DNA of 64,000 nt, taken from contig NZ_CP060201.1 in NCBI RefSeq assembly GCF_013407925.2, positions 2,542,001-2,606,000 of the forward strand. The letters run 5' to 3'. Below are positions 49,801 through 59,059 of the stretch, one piece after another (positions within the stretch are counted from its first letter, which is position 1; each line of letters begins with the position of its first letter). A program made the position numbers and the translations under genes. Origin of the DNA: Pseudomonas protegens. Its GTDB lineage: Bacteria > Pseudomonadota > Gammaproteobacteria > Pseudomonadales > Pseudomonadaceae. The notes below the pieces were generated by a model that saw nothing but the letters and a program-made list of their open reading frames with translations, ran no database searches and was not told where the DNA came from.

Positions 49801-50140
49801 ACTCCCGCCGCTCATCGGCGGCGTAGCTGAATGGGATCTGCTGCGCGTAGGGCTCGAGGAAAAAATCGAAGGGATTGAACACCGCCATTTCCGCCAGCAG
49901 ATCCACTTCGATGCGCAGTTCGGTGGTTTTCTCCGGGAACACCAGGCGCGCCAGGTAATTGCCCTGGGGGTCCTGTTGCCAGTTGATGAAATGCTCCTCG
50001 GGCTCAACCTTCAAGGCATAGGCCAGAATCCGCGTGCGGCTGTGGGGCGCCGGGCGCAGGCGGACGATCTGCGGGCCCAGCTCGACGGCGCGGTCGTAGC
50101 GATAGTGCGTGACGTGGTGCAATGCGACATGGATCGACAC
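46865..50140 (-). CDS. Large transglutaminase-like protein with DUF2126 domain
   Basis: 1091 residues from a GTG at 50140 (MSIHVALHHVTHYRYDR), chosen because GGAGG lies six bases upstream and this is the family's usual N-terminus; the frame continues 83 codons further up without support. N-terminal beta domain, then transglutaminase core with Cys180 (SGSCRDSAW), His229 (DLHAWCEVY) and Asp245 (WIGLDATSG). Residues from about 320 form the DUF2126 part (GGEPTFVAIDDPD, KWYPGEQLPRW, GTGGGNHFVLGGATPGDSP and following), which is of unknown chemistry. It heads the three-gene cluster; a sigma-54-like promoter and a half-site array lie in the leader. Confidence 0.9.
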   Translation of the reverse strand: MSIHVALHHVTHYRYDRAVELGPQIVRLRPAPHSRTRILAYALKVEPEEHFINWQQDPQGNYLARLVFPEKTTELRIEVDLLAEMAVFNPFDFFLEPYAQQIPFSYAADERRELAPYLETLPLTPTFQAYLDAIPRAPVPTVDFLVGLNQRLSDDIAYLIRMEPGVQSPEQTLVNASGSCRDSAWLLVQLLRHLGLAARFVSGYLIQLSADVKALDGPSGTDVDFTDLHAWCEVYLPGAGWIGLDATSGLFAGEGHIPLACSPDPSSAAPISGLVEPCECQFSHAMSVERIWEAPRVTKPYTDEQWAAIQALGRQIDHELQQGDVRLTMGGEPTFVAIDDPDGAEWNTAALGPNKRRLAGELFQRLRQRYAPQGLVHFGQGKWYPGEQLPRWSLNCYWRRDGVPIWHNHALIADEHQDYAADAQLAGRFLASVAERLKLSARFVFPAYEDHFYYLWREGRLPLNVSAEDSRLEDALERQRLRKVFSQGLDKVIGQVLPLARTAKGDQWQSGRWYLRDTHCRLVPGDSPLGYRLPLASQPWVTAAEYPFIHPQDPNQDFADLPGPPQLADIAEAAAAQERVPAIDQSADWLTRTALCAEAREGRLYLFMPPLERLEDYLQLVSVIEATAAELQCPVLLEGYEPPADPRLGNFRVTPDPGVIEVNVQPSVSWDELVERTEFLYEQARQTRLTSEKFMIDGRHTGTGGGNHFVLGGATPGDSPFLRRPDLLRSLISYWHNHPSLSYLFSGLFIGPTSQAPRVDEARNDALYELEIAFAQMPAPGEECPPWRVDRLLRNLLIDVTGNTHRAEFCIDKLYSPDGATGRLGLLELRAFEMPPHARMSLVQQLLLRALVARFWREPYAPARLARWGTELHDRFLLPHFIEQDFADVLLELQAAGYPLQAEWFAAHREFRFPKVGDYAVGGIELELRQALEPWHVLGEEGAAGGTVRYVDSSLERLQVKVSGLTPERHVLTCNGVPLPLQPTGRVGEFVAGVRFRAWQPANCLQPMIPVHAPLVFDLLDTWMQRSLGGCQYHVAHPGGRNYDSLPVNANEAESRRMARFFRHGHSPGSLRAAPPTHNQEMPMTLDLRRF

Positions 50141-50178
50141 GGCGTGCCTCCTGCGAGCCTGAGCGGTGGATGGACCCG

Positions 50179-50194
50179 CGCAAGACTTATGCCA
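50179..50194 (-). promoter_or_regulatory. Candidate sigma-54 promoter of the transglutaminase/ATP-grasp operon
   Basis: Minus strand TGGCATA-AGTC-TTGCG: TGGCA at -24 and TTGC at -12 with the correct spacing, differing from TGGCAYR-N4-TTGCW only at the last base. The GTG start is about 40 bp downstream. Confidence 0.6.
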
Positions 50195-50258
50195 GCGCAC
50201 AGATCCGGGGGTTTTGTTCAACGACTCGGGGCAGTACAGCACCAAAACCGCGCAACCG

Positions 50259-50294
50259 GTGCATCCCTGTGCAAGGGATTGCACGAAAATGCAC
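50259..50294. promoter_or_regulatory. Symmetric array of four GTGCA/TGCAC half-sites
   Basis: The order is GTGCA-N5-GTGCA-N6-TGCAC-N5-TGCAC, a near-perfect dyad with about 10-bp spacing between adjacent half-sites (one helical turn). GTGCA is the outer part of the NtrC half-site. It starts 65 bp upstream of the sigma-54-like promoter. It can also fold as a hairpin (50259-50284). Confidence 0.55.
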
Positions 50295-50312
50295 CCGCCG
50301 ACCGGGCCAGCA

Positions 50313-50774
50313 TCAACGGCGCTTGCGCGGTTGCCTGGCGGCAGCCTGGAGGCGCCGACGCTCGTGGCGGATCTCCAGCAGGCGTTCACGCATCTCCCGG
50401 TACCGCCGGCTGTTGAGCAACAGCAGGCCGAGCAGTGGCACGAGCATGGCGCACAGGTACACGCCCTGGTGCGGACGGTACTGGAACATCGGCACCACCA
50501 GCAGCAGGCAGGTCAGAAAGTAGCCGGCCACCAGCCACACCGCCCAGGCCACACCGCGCACGATCAGCAGGTTGCCCAGCACCAGCAGCGGAATCAGCAG
50601 CAACAGGCCCAGCAGCAGGTAGTCGTCGCGCTGGGCCGGCGCCATGCCCCGCCAATAGGTGGTTGCGCACAGGGACAGCAGCAGCGAAGCGCTGAAGCAG
50701 CCGAGCAGGACCGTAAGCATGAAAATCGGAAAATAACGCGCGAGGAACTCAGCCATCCGGCCGCCGCCAATCAC
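50313..50774 (-). CDS. Small inner-membrane protein, possible partner/immunity of the preceding gene
   Basis: 153 residues if started at the GTG at 50774, which overlaps the preceding stop as GTGA and has GGAG eight bases upstream; the ATG at 50756 gives 147 residues but has no ribosome-binding site. Four hydrophobic helices (FPIFMLTVLLGCFSASLLLSL, YLLLGLLLLIPLLVLGNLLI, GVAWAVWLVAGYFLTCLLLVV, GVYLCAMLVPLLGLLLL), then a basic tail (RRYREMRERLLEIRHERRRLQ) that would face the cytoplasm. No family recognised. Coupling to the hydrophobic protein gene suggests a functional pair. Confidence 0.75.
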   Translation of the reverse strand: MIGGGRMAEFLARYFPIFMLTVLLGCFSASLLLSLCATTYWRGMAPAQRDDYLLLGLLLLIPLLVLGNLLIVRGVAWAVWLVAGYFLTCLLLVVPMFQYRPHQGVYLCAMLVPLLGLLLLNSRRYREMRERLLEIRHERRRLQAAARQPRKRR

Positions 50775-51712
50775 TGGTCGAACTCCTCGTAGAGGCCCAC
50801 CGCCAGGGTCTTCACCGTGCCCAGGTTGCCGGAGCTGTAACTGCCGGCGGTGCTCAGGGCGGCGCCCAGGGCGTCCTTCATCTGCGTCAGGGTGGCGTGC
50901 TTGATCTGCGCCGACGAGTAGCGCTTGGGCAGCCCCCCTGCCCGTTGCTGCAACTTGAGCAGTTTGGGCGTCAGGCTGGGGTCGCGCAGGCTGAGCAACT
51001 CCTTGGTCAATTTGGCCCGCTCCTGGCGATTGAGGCCCTTGAGCAACTGCACCCAGCTTTTGCCGGTGCCGGCGGCCTTGCTGGCCTTGAGCAGCTTGAC
51101 CGTGGTCAGCGCCGAGCCGCCGACGCCCACCAGCGAGATGCCGTCGAGGATCGGCGAGACGGTGTTGTACCACTCGGCGTCGTCCATGCGGTCGTTGGCC
51201 GCCGGGTCCTGGATCTCGTTGATCACCCGGGCGCCACCGATGGCGCACTGGGCAGTGCCCGCCGCGGCGACGGTGACTCCCAGGCCGACCATCCACGCGC
51301 TGGCGCCGGCGGTGAACGGCACGGCGATGCTGCCACTGAAGACCACCAGCCAGCCGATGACCGCGGCGGTGCAGGACAGCGTGGTGTTGAACGATTCGGT
51401 GGCCAGGCGGGATTCCCGGGGGTTGTTCTTCACTTGATCGACGAACTGCTGGGGCGCGATGTACTTCTTCGCCTCCCGCAGGATGATGCGCTTGGGCGTG
51501 ATGCTGCAGATCGGCTTGAATTCGCGCAGGGTCACCACGTTGAAGTCGGCATCGATGTACACCACCCCGGCGCCGACAATCGCTGGGTCGGCGTCAATCG
51601 CGGCGAACAGGCGCGGCAGGTTGATCTGGCTTTCGATACGTTGGCGGGCAAGAAACTGCGAAGGGCTGGAGTCCATGCCAATGGCGGCTAACGAGCTGGT
51701 CACGGGATTCAT
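50771..51712 (-). CDS. Unknown protein with Gly/Ala-rich hydrophobic core, candidate membrane-acting effector
   Basis: 313 residues from the ATG at 51712; that ATG directly abuts AAGG, so a GTG at 51763 or an ATG at 51676 are alternatives. No signal peptide. Residues 1-110 are soluble (QFLARQRIESQINLPRLFAAIDADP). Residues about 112-165 form two hydrophobic Gly/Ala-rich segments (LSCTAAVIGWLVVFSGSIAV, AWMVGLGVTVAAAGTAQCAIGG), and another lies near 187-205. The C-terminal third is basic and helical. Soluble ends around a helical hairpin, with an overlapping membrane protein gene downstream, recall pore-forming toxin/immunity pairs, for example of type VI secretion. No known domain is recognised, so this is inference. 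Confidence 0.6.
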   Translation of the reverse strand: MNPVTSSLAAIGMDSSPSQFLARQRIESQINLPRLFAAIDADPAIVGAGVVYIDADFNVVTLREFKPICSITPKRIILREAKKYIAPQQFVDQVKNNPRESRLATESFNTTLSCTAAVIGWLVVFSGSIAVPFTAGASAWMVGLGVTVAAAGTAQCAIGGARVINEIQDPAANDRMDDAEWYNTVSPILDGISLVGVGGSALTTVKLLKASKAAGTGKSWVQLLKGLNRQERAKLTKELLSLRDPSLTPKLLKLQQRAGGLPKRYSSAQIKHATLTQMKDALGAALSTAGSYSSGNLGTVKTLAVGLYEEFDQ

Positions 51713-51848
51713 CCTTGGTCTGGCGATTGAAAGCTGCCTGATGGCCTCAAGCCATCCCGGCACTAGGGCGATAAAAACCCGGCAACCTTAACAAAGCCCT
51801 GGCGATTTGTTGCCCGCGCTCGGGCAAAAAAATCCAGCGCCCTAAAAG

Positions 51849-51878
51849 CAAAACGCCAGCTCGGCGGCTGGCGTTTTG
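51849..51878 (-). terminator. Terminator after ygiQ
   Basis: CAAAACGCCAG pairs with CTGGCGTTTTG around eight bases; on the transcribed strand the TTTTG-CTTTT tail follows. It separates ygiQ from the downstream hydrophobic protein gene on the same strand. Confidence 0.85.
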
Positions 51879-51883
51879 TGGGT

Positions 51884-54181
<2,298 letters not shown>

Positions 54182-54254
54182 GTCGATGACCGGTGTTGGC
54201 TTGAATAGGGACGCGATGGGTATCAGGAAAATTCGCGGGCGCGGAATATAGCAC

Positions 54255-54290
54255 AAAAAATAACCAATTCCGACCAAAAGGGTCGGAATT
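54255..54290 (-). terminator. Terminator of dnaB
   Basis: AATTCCGACC (54266-54275) pairs with GGTCGGAATT (54281-54290); reading leftward it is followed by GGTTATTTTTT. The 254-bp gap between dnaB and ygiQ otherwise holds a REP-like hairpin near 54388 and no gene. Confidence 0.8.
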
Positions 54291-54435
54291 CATTTTCATG
54301 TCACGCGAGCGGCTGGCGCAGTGACGGTGCTGACAATTTATCTGAAGCTGGGTTACGACTGGACATGGGGCCGCTGCGCGACCCAGCGGGAGCAAGCTCC
54401 CTCGCCACAGGCGGCCACCACCATGGCGTGCGCCG

Positions 54436-55833
54436 TTATTCGTCGTCGTCGAAGTTGTAACTGCCCGGCGCGAGGTTCTCGAAACGGGTGTACTTGCCGA
54501 TGAACGCCAGGCGGATAAAGCCGATCGGGCCGTTCCGCTGCTTGCCGATGATGATCTCGGCAATGCCCTTGTGCTCGGTTTCCGGGTGATACACCTCGTC
54601 GCGGTACACGAACATGATCACGTCGGCGTCCTGCTCGATCGCTCCGGACTCCCGCAAGTCGGAGTTCACCGGGCGCTTGTTGGGGCGTTGTTCCAGGGAG
54701 CGGTTGAGCTGGGACAGGGCCACCACCGGGCAGTTGAATTCCTTGGCCAGGGCTTTCAGGGAGCGGGAGATCTCGGAAATCTCGTTGGTCCGGTTGTCGC
54801 CGCTGGACCCCGGGATCTGCATCAGCTGCAGGTAGTCGATCATGATCAGGGCAATATCGCCGTGCTCGCGAACCAGGCGCCGGGTCCGCGCGCGCATTTC
54901 CGAAGGGCTGATGCCCGCGGTGTCATCGATGAACAGCTTGCGGTCGTTGAGCAGGTTGACCGCCGACGTCAGGCGCGGCCAGTCGTCATCTTCCAGCTGG
55001 CCGGAACGGACCTTGGTCTGGTCGATGCGGCCCAGGGAAGACAGCATACGCATGATCAGCGATTCGCCTGGCATCTCGAGGGAGTACACCAGCACCGCCT
55101 TGTCGCTGCGCAGCACCGCGTTCTCCACCAGGTTCATGGCGAAGGTGGTCTTACCCATGGACGGACGGCCGGCGACGATGATCAAGTCGGCCGGTTGCAG
55201 GCCGCTGGTCTTCTCGTCGAGGTCGGTGTAGCCGGTGGACAGGCCGGTGATGGCGTTGTCGGTGTTGAACAGGGTATCGATGCGGTCGATGGCCTTGGTC
55301 AGCAGTTCATTGACCCCCACCGGGCCGCCGGTCTTGGGCCGCGCTTCGGCGATCTGGAAGATCTGCCGCTCGGCCTCGTCGAGGATCTCCTCGGCGGTGC
55401 GGCCTTCGGGGTTGAAGGCGCTGTCGGCGATCTCGGTGCTGATGCCGATCAGCTGGCGCAGGGTTGCCCGCTGGCGAACGATCTGCGCATAGGCCTTGAT
55501 GTTGGCCACCGACGGGGTGTTCTTCGCCAGCTCGCCCAGATAGCCCAGGCCGCCGACCTGCGAAGTCTGGCCTTCCTTGTCCAACTGCTCGGACAGGGTG
55601 ACCACGTCGATGGGCATGTTCTGGTCGGCCAGCTTGGCGATGGCGCGAAAGATCAAACGGTGGTCATGCCGGTAGAAATCGCCGTCGGACACTTGATCCA
55701 ACACGCGTTCCCAGGCGTTGTTGTCCAGCATCAGACCACCGAGCACGGCCTGTTCGGCCTCGATGGAATGCGGCGGCACCTTCAGGGCGGCGGTTTGCAG
55801 ATCGTATTGCTCGGGAGCGGAGATATCGTTCAT
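54436..55833 (-). CDS. dnaB: Replicative DNA helicase DnaB
   Basis: 465 residues from the ATG at 55833 (MNDISAPEQYDLQ); the frame extends 18 codons upstream without need. N-terminal collar domain (PHSIEAEQAVLGGLMLDNNAWE), linker, and RecA-type motor with Walker A GRPSMGKTT (222-230), Walker B IMIDYLQLM and the SQLNRSLEQR arginine-finger region. It unwinds DNA ahead of the replisome as a hexamer. Downstream of rplI on the same strand but separated from it by a terminator hairpin. Confidence 0.97.
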   Translation of the reverse strand: MNDISAPEQYDLQTAALKVPPHSIEAEQAVLGGLMLDNNAWERVLDQVSDGDFYRHDHRLIFRAIAKLADQNMPIDVVTLSEQLDKEGQTSQVGGLGYLGELAKNTPSVANIKAYAQIVRQRATLRQLIGISTEIADSAFNPEGRTAEEILDEAERQIFQIAEARPKTGGPVGVNELLTKAIDRIDTLFNTDNAITGLSTGYTDLDEKTSGLQPADLIIVAGRPSMGKTTFAMNLVENAVLRSDKAVLVYSLEMPGESLIMRMLSSLGRIDQTKVRSGQLEDDDWPRLTSAVNLLNDRKLFIDDTAGISPSEMRARTRRLVREHGDIALIMIDYLQLMQIPGSSGDNRTNEISEISRSLKALAKEFNCPVVALSQLNRSLEQRPNKRPVNSDLRESGAIEQDADVIMFVYRDEVYHPETEHKGIAEIIIGKQRNGPIGFIRLAFIGKYTRFENLAPGSYNFDDDE

Positions 55834-55881
55834 GGCCACTTGGAATTCGGGGGTGAAAATCAGGATCAGCAGAAAGACAAA

Positions 55882-55910
55882 GGGCACGACCTGTAAACAG
55901 GATCGTGCCC
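55882..55910 (-). terminator. Terminator between rplI and dnaB
   Basis: GGGCACGACCTGT pairs with ACAGGATCGTGCCC with one bulged base, followed on the transcribed strand by TTTGTCTTTC. It ends the rpsF-rpsR-rplI transcript. Confidence 0.8.
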
Positions 55911-55956
55911 GATGTTAACCGTCAGCCACACAAGGTGCCAGACGATTTGGTACTGC

Positions 55957-56403
55957 TTAAGCAGCCACCACGACAACGCGTACGGTTGCTTCAACTTCAG
56001 CGTGCAGGTGCACGGCTACGTCGAATTCACCTACGTTGCGGATGGTGCCGTTCGGCAGACGAACTTCGCTTTTTGCCACTTCAACGCCCGAGGCGGTCAG
56101 TGCATCAGCGATGTCGTGGGTGCCGATCGAACCGAACAGCTTGCCTTCGTCACCGGCGGTGGCAGTGATGGTCACTTCCAGCTCAGCCAGTTGCGCAGCG
56201 CGAGTTTCGGCAGAAGCCTTCTTCTCTGCAGCCAGTTTTTCCAGCTCGGCACGACGCGCTTCGAACGCAGCCAGGTTGGCAGCGGTAGCAGCGGTGGCTT
56301 TGCCGAAAGGCAGCAGGTAGTTACGGCCGTAACCAGCCTTAACGTTTACCTTATCGCCCAGGTTGCCCAGGTTGGCGATTTTTTCCAGCAGGATCAGTTC
56401 CAT
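55957..56403 (-). CDS. rplI: 50S ribosomal protein L9
   Basis: 148 residues, the usual length. [36 protein letters not shown] is the conserved N-terminal rRNA-binding domain, followed by the long connecting helix and the C-terminal domain. Last gene of the rpsF-rpsR-(membrane protein)-rplI cluster. Confidence 0.98.
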   Translation of the reverse strand: MELILLEKIANLGNLGDKVNVKAGYGRNYLLPFGKATAATAANLAAFEARRAELEKLAAEKKASAETRAAQLAELEVTITATAGDEGKLFGSIGTHDIADALTASGVEVAKSEVRLPNGTIRNVGEFDVAVHLHAEVEATVRVVVVAA

Positions 56404-56424
56404 TTGGTAATAACCTCTTAACTT

Positions 56425-57321
56425 TTAACCTTCACCGTTCGCAGGGCCGTTATCAGCGTCTTTCGGCGCCAAACGACCGCGAAAATCAACCAGACTGTCG
56501 ACAGTGGCCATGACCACGAGCAACGGGACGAGCAGGTGCATCAAAGGCAACAGCGTGACGTACACCCCGACCAGCCAGAAATTGGCCAGTCTTTTCTGTG
56601 CCACCAGCCCGTGCATCAGGGCTAGCCCGGCAAGGACCAGAGCTACGCTGCAAAACGGCACCATAATCCACATTTGCGGGCTCAGAACCGGCCCCACAAA
56701 CATCAGTGCCCACAGCAACATCAAGGGTCCCTTGGGGATTCTGATCTGGCGAAATTCGCGACCAAAACCACCGGGGTTGTACAACGACGCTTGCCAGTAG
56801 CGCCCAAGAATCAGGCACAGCACGCTGAAGATCTGAAACATCATCGCAATCGAACCGATCACCAAAGGTGCAATGAGTGAAGCGAGGTTGGCTCGCTGGT
56901 CTACCGAAAGATGCTGGTAGGCCTCACCCAAAATCAGTGGCAGGACCTTTACAAGTTCCTGCGTCACCGCGTCGATAAAGGGACTGAAAAACGCCCCCAA
57001 TATCGCTACACACAACAGCGCAATCGCCACGCTCGCCAACAGCACACGGTTCCAGGAGTGGCCGACGCGCAACACCAGCGCCAGACCGCAAGACCCAAGC
57101 AGCACCAGCAGTACGCTGGGGTCTTTGTGGAAGTGCCAGCAAATCAATGCTGAAAGCACTCCGACTCCAAGGACGCCAAGGGCATCCGAACCGCGCCGAA
57201 GGAGCACAAGGCAACCCGCAGCGGCACTCAACCAGAACAACAGCGGCAATGCCGCAGATCCGGCCACGACTAACGTGGCCTGCACACGACCGCGCATGAT
57301 GAACTCAGCTAAGGCGCGCAT
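56425..57321 (-). CDS. DUF2232-like integral membrane protein in the ribosomal operon
   Basis: 298 residues with about eight membrane helices and a charged tail (FRGRLAPKDADN). It resembles the YybS/DUF2232 family of unknown function, and from memory occupies the same slot between rpsR and rplI in P. aeruginosa. Its conservation inside a ribosomal protein operon is notable because no link to translation is known. Spacing to rplI is 21 bp, so it is co-transcribed. Confidence 0.8.
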   Translation of the reverse strand: MRALAEFIMRGRVQATLVVAGSAALPLLFWLSAAAGCLVLLRRGSDALGVLGVGVLSALICWHFHKDPSVLLVLLGSCGLALVLRVGHSWNRVLLASVAIALLCVAILGAFFSPFIDAVTQELVKVLPLILGEAYQHLSVDQRANLASLIAPLVIGSIAMMFQIFSVLCLILGRYWQASLYNPGGFGREFRQIRIPKGPLMLLWALMFVGPVLSPQMWIMVPFCSVALVLAGLALMHGLVAQKRLANFWLVGVYVTLLPLMHLLVPLLVVMATVDSLVDFRGRLAPKDADNGPANGEG

Positions 57322-57357
57322 GCATTCAATCCCTTACTACTTGTCGACTGCCCGATC

Positions 57358-57588
57358 TCAGCGGCCGTGGCTGTCGGTGTAGGCCAGCAGGGCCAGGAAG
57401 CGGGCGCGCTTGATAGCGGTGGCCAGCTGACGCTGATAACGAGCTTTGGTACCGGTGATGCGGCTTGGAACGATTTTGCCGGTCTCGGATACGTAGGCTT
57501 TCAGAGTGTTGAGATCTTTGTAATCGATCTCTTTCACGTCTTCAGCGGTGAAGCGGCAGAATTTACGACGACGGAAGAAACGTGCCAT
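57358..57588 (-). CDS. rpsR: 30S ribosomal protein S18
   Basis: 76 residues: [25 protein letters not shown] at the N-terminus and [25 protein letters not shown] later are the S18 signatures. It binds 16S rRNA as a heterodimer with S6; the two genes are adjacent (28 bp apart). Confidence 0.98.
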
Positions 57589-57616
57589 GTAATTGGCTCC
57601 TCAAAAGGTCCGTGGA

Positions 57617-58042
57617 TTACTCGTCAGCGTTATCGCTGGCGTCGCTGTTGTCGCTGTCATCGCCATCGGCGCTGTCAGCATGCTCAGGACGGTCACGACG
57701 CTCACGGCGCTCACTGCGGTTTTCTTCAGCCTTGAGCATCTCGGATTGGCCAGTGATGGCTTCTTCGCGACGGATGACCAGGTTACGGATCACAGCATCG
57801 TTGTAACGGAAGTTGTCTTCCAGCTCAGCCAGGGCTTTACCGGTGCACTCAACGTTCAGCATCACGTAGTGAGCCTTGTGAACATTGTTGATTGCGTAGG
57901 CCAGTTGACGACGGCCCCAGTCTTCCAGACGGTGGATTTTGCCGCCGTCTTCTTCGATCAGCTTGGTGTAACGCTCAACCATGCCGCCGACTTGCTCGCT
58001 TTGATCCGGGTGGACCAAAAAGATGATTTCGTAATGACGCAT
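57617..58042 (-). CDS. rpsF: 30S ribosomal protein S6
   Basis: 141 residues: [25 protein letters not shown] and [31 protein letters not shown] are the S6 hallmarks. The C-terminal 40 residues are an acidic Asp/Ser/Asn tail ([21 protein letters not shown]). S6 tails are the target of RimK-catalysed glutamylation in E. coli and Pseudomonas. First gene of the operon. Confidence 0.98.
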   Translation of the reverse strand: MRHYEIIFLVHPDQSEQVGGMVERYTKLIEEDGGKIHRLEDWGRRQLAYAINNVHKAHYVMLNVECTGKALAELEDNFRYNDAVIRNLVIRREEAITGQSEMLKAEENRSERRERRDRPEHADSADGDDSDNSDASDNADE

Positions 58043-58063
58043 GAATGCTCCTTACGGGTTGTA

Positions 58064-58088
58064 GCCTGCCGCCTATAAGCGGTCAGAC
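58064..58088 (-). promoter_or_regulatory. Hairpin in the rpsF leader, possible S6:S18 autoregulatory element
   Basis: Just upstream of the rpsF ribosome-binding site, CCGC and GCGG arms (58069-58082) form a small hairpin around six bases with CCG-rich flanks. Many bacteria have a short leader structure with a CCG motif that binds S6:S18 to repress the operon. The resemblance is loose. Confidence 0.35.
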
Positions 58089-58249
58089 AAGGAGTGAATG
58101 ACACTGGTGTGTCTTGCCTGTTAGTAGGCACATATGCGCCTGCCGTCACGGCAAGGGGCGCAATTGTAGAGAAGGGGGAACAGCGGCGCAAGGCAATTGG
58201 TGATTATTTGAACAATCACCTGCAGGAGCCAACGTGCCGGCAATGGACG

Positions 58250-58290
58250 GCAGGGCGTGGTTCGCCGGCAAGCCGGCTCCTGCGGGATAG
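58250..58290. repeat. REP-like palindrome after rlmB
   Basis: TTCGCCGGCAAGCCGGCTCC at 58261-58280, between the rlmB stop and the rpsF upstream region. Confidence 0.75.
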
Positions 58291-58291
58291 A

Positions 58292-59059
58292 TCAGGCTTT
58301 CTTGGCGACGGCCTTGGCTTTTACGCCACGCTGACGCATGGCTTCGAACAGGCAGACGCCCGTGGCCACGGAGACGTTGAGGCTGCTGACGCTACCGGCC
58401 ATCGGCAGGCGCACCAGGTAGTCGCAGTGCTCGCGGGTCAGGCGCCGCATGCCTTTGCCTTCGGCGCCCATGATGATGATGGTCGGGCCGGTCAGGTCCT
58501 GATCGTACAGTTCCTGTTCGGCCTCGCCGGCCGTGCCGACGATCCACAGGCCGCGCTGCTGGAGTTTTTCCAGGGTGCGAGCCAGGTTGGTCACCGCCAC
58601 CAGCGGAATCACTTCCGCAGCGCCGCAAGCCACTTTGCGCACGGTTGGGGTCAGGGTCGCCGACTTGTCCTTGGGCACCAGCACCGCCAGGGCTCCCGCC
58701 GCGTCGGCGGTGCGCAGGCAGGCGCCGAGGTTATGCGGGTCGGTCACACCGTCCAGCACCAGCAACAGCGGCGCGCCTTCGGTACGGTCCAGCAGCTCGT
58801 CGAGCATGGCCTCGCCCCACACCTGGCTCGGGCTGACTTCAGCCACTACGCCCTGGTGCACGCCCTCAACCCAGGCATCCATTTCGCGACGCTCGGCCTG
58901 CCCCACCGACACACGGTTCTGCGCCGCCAGATCCACCAATACCTGAACCCGTGGGTCACTGCGCCCTTCTGCCAACCAGATCTGCTTGACCCGCTTGGGA
59001 TGGTGACGCAGCAACGCTTCTACAGCATGCACGCCGTAGATCTTTTCCAACTGACTCAT
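58292..59059 (-). CDS. rlmB: 23S rRNA (Gm2251) 2'-O-methyltransferase RlmB
   Basis: 255 residues of the SpoU family: N-terminal substrate domain (YGVHAVEALLRHHPKRVKQIWLAEGR), then the knotted SAM-binding domain with motif 1 LDGVTDPHNLGACLRTADA, motif 2 IIMGAEGKGMRRLTREHCD and motif 3 VRLPMAGSVSSLNVSVA. It methylates ribose of G2251 in the 23S rRNA P-loop. The start overlaps the rnr stop by 4 bp, the common rnr-rlmB arrangement. Confidence 0.95.
   Translation of the reverse strand: MSQLEKIYGVHAVEALLRHHPKRVKQIWLAEGRSDPRVQVLVDLAAQNRVSVGQAERREMDAWVEGVHQGVVAEVSPSQVWGEAMLDELLDRTEGAPLLLVLDGVTDPHNLGACLRTADAAGALAVLVPKDKSATLTPTVRKVACGAAEVIPLVAVTNLARTLEKLQQRGLWIVGTAGEAEQELYDQDLTGPTIIIMGAEGKGMRRLTREHCDYLVRLPMAGSVSSLNVSVATGVCLFEAMRQRGVKAKAVAKKA

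Noticed and set aside
46865..50389. 1174-residue version of the large transglutaminase
   Set aside because: The extra 83 codons cover the sigma-54-like site and half-site array; the GTG at 50140 has a strong GGAGG and matches the usual family start.
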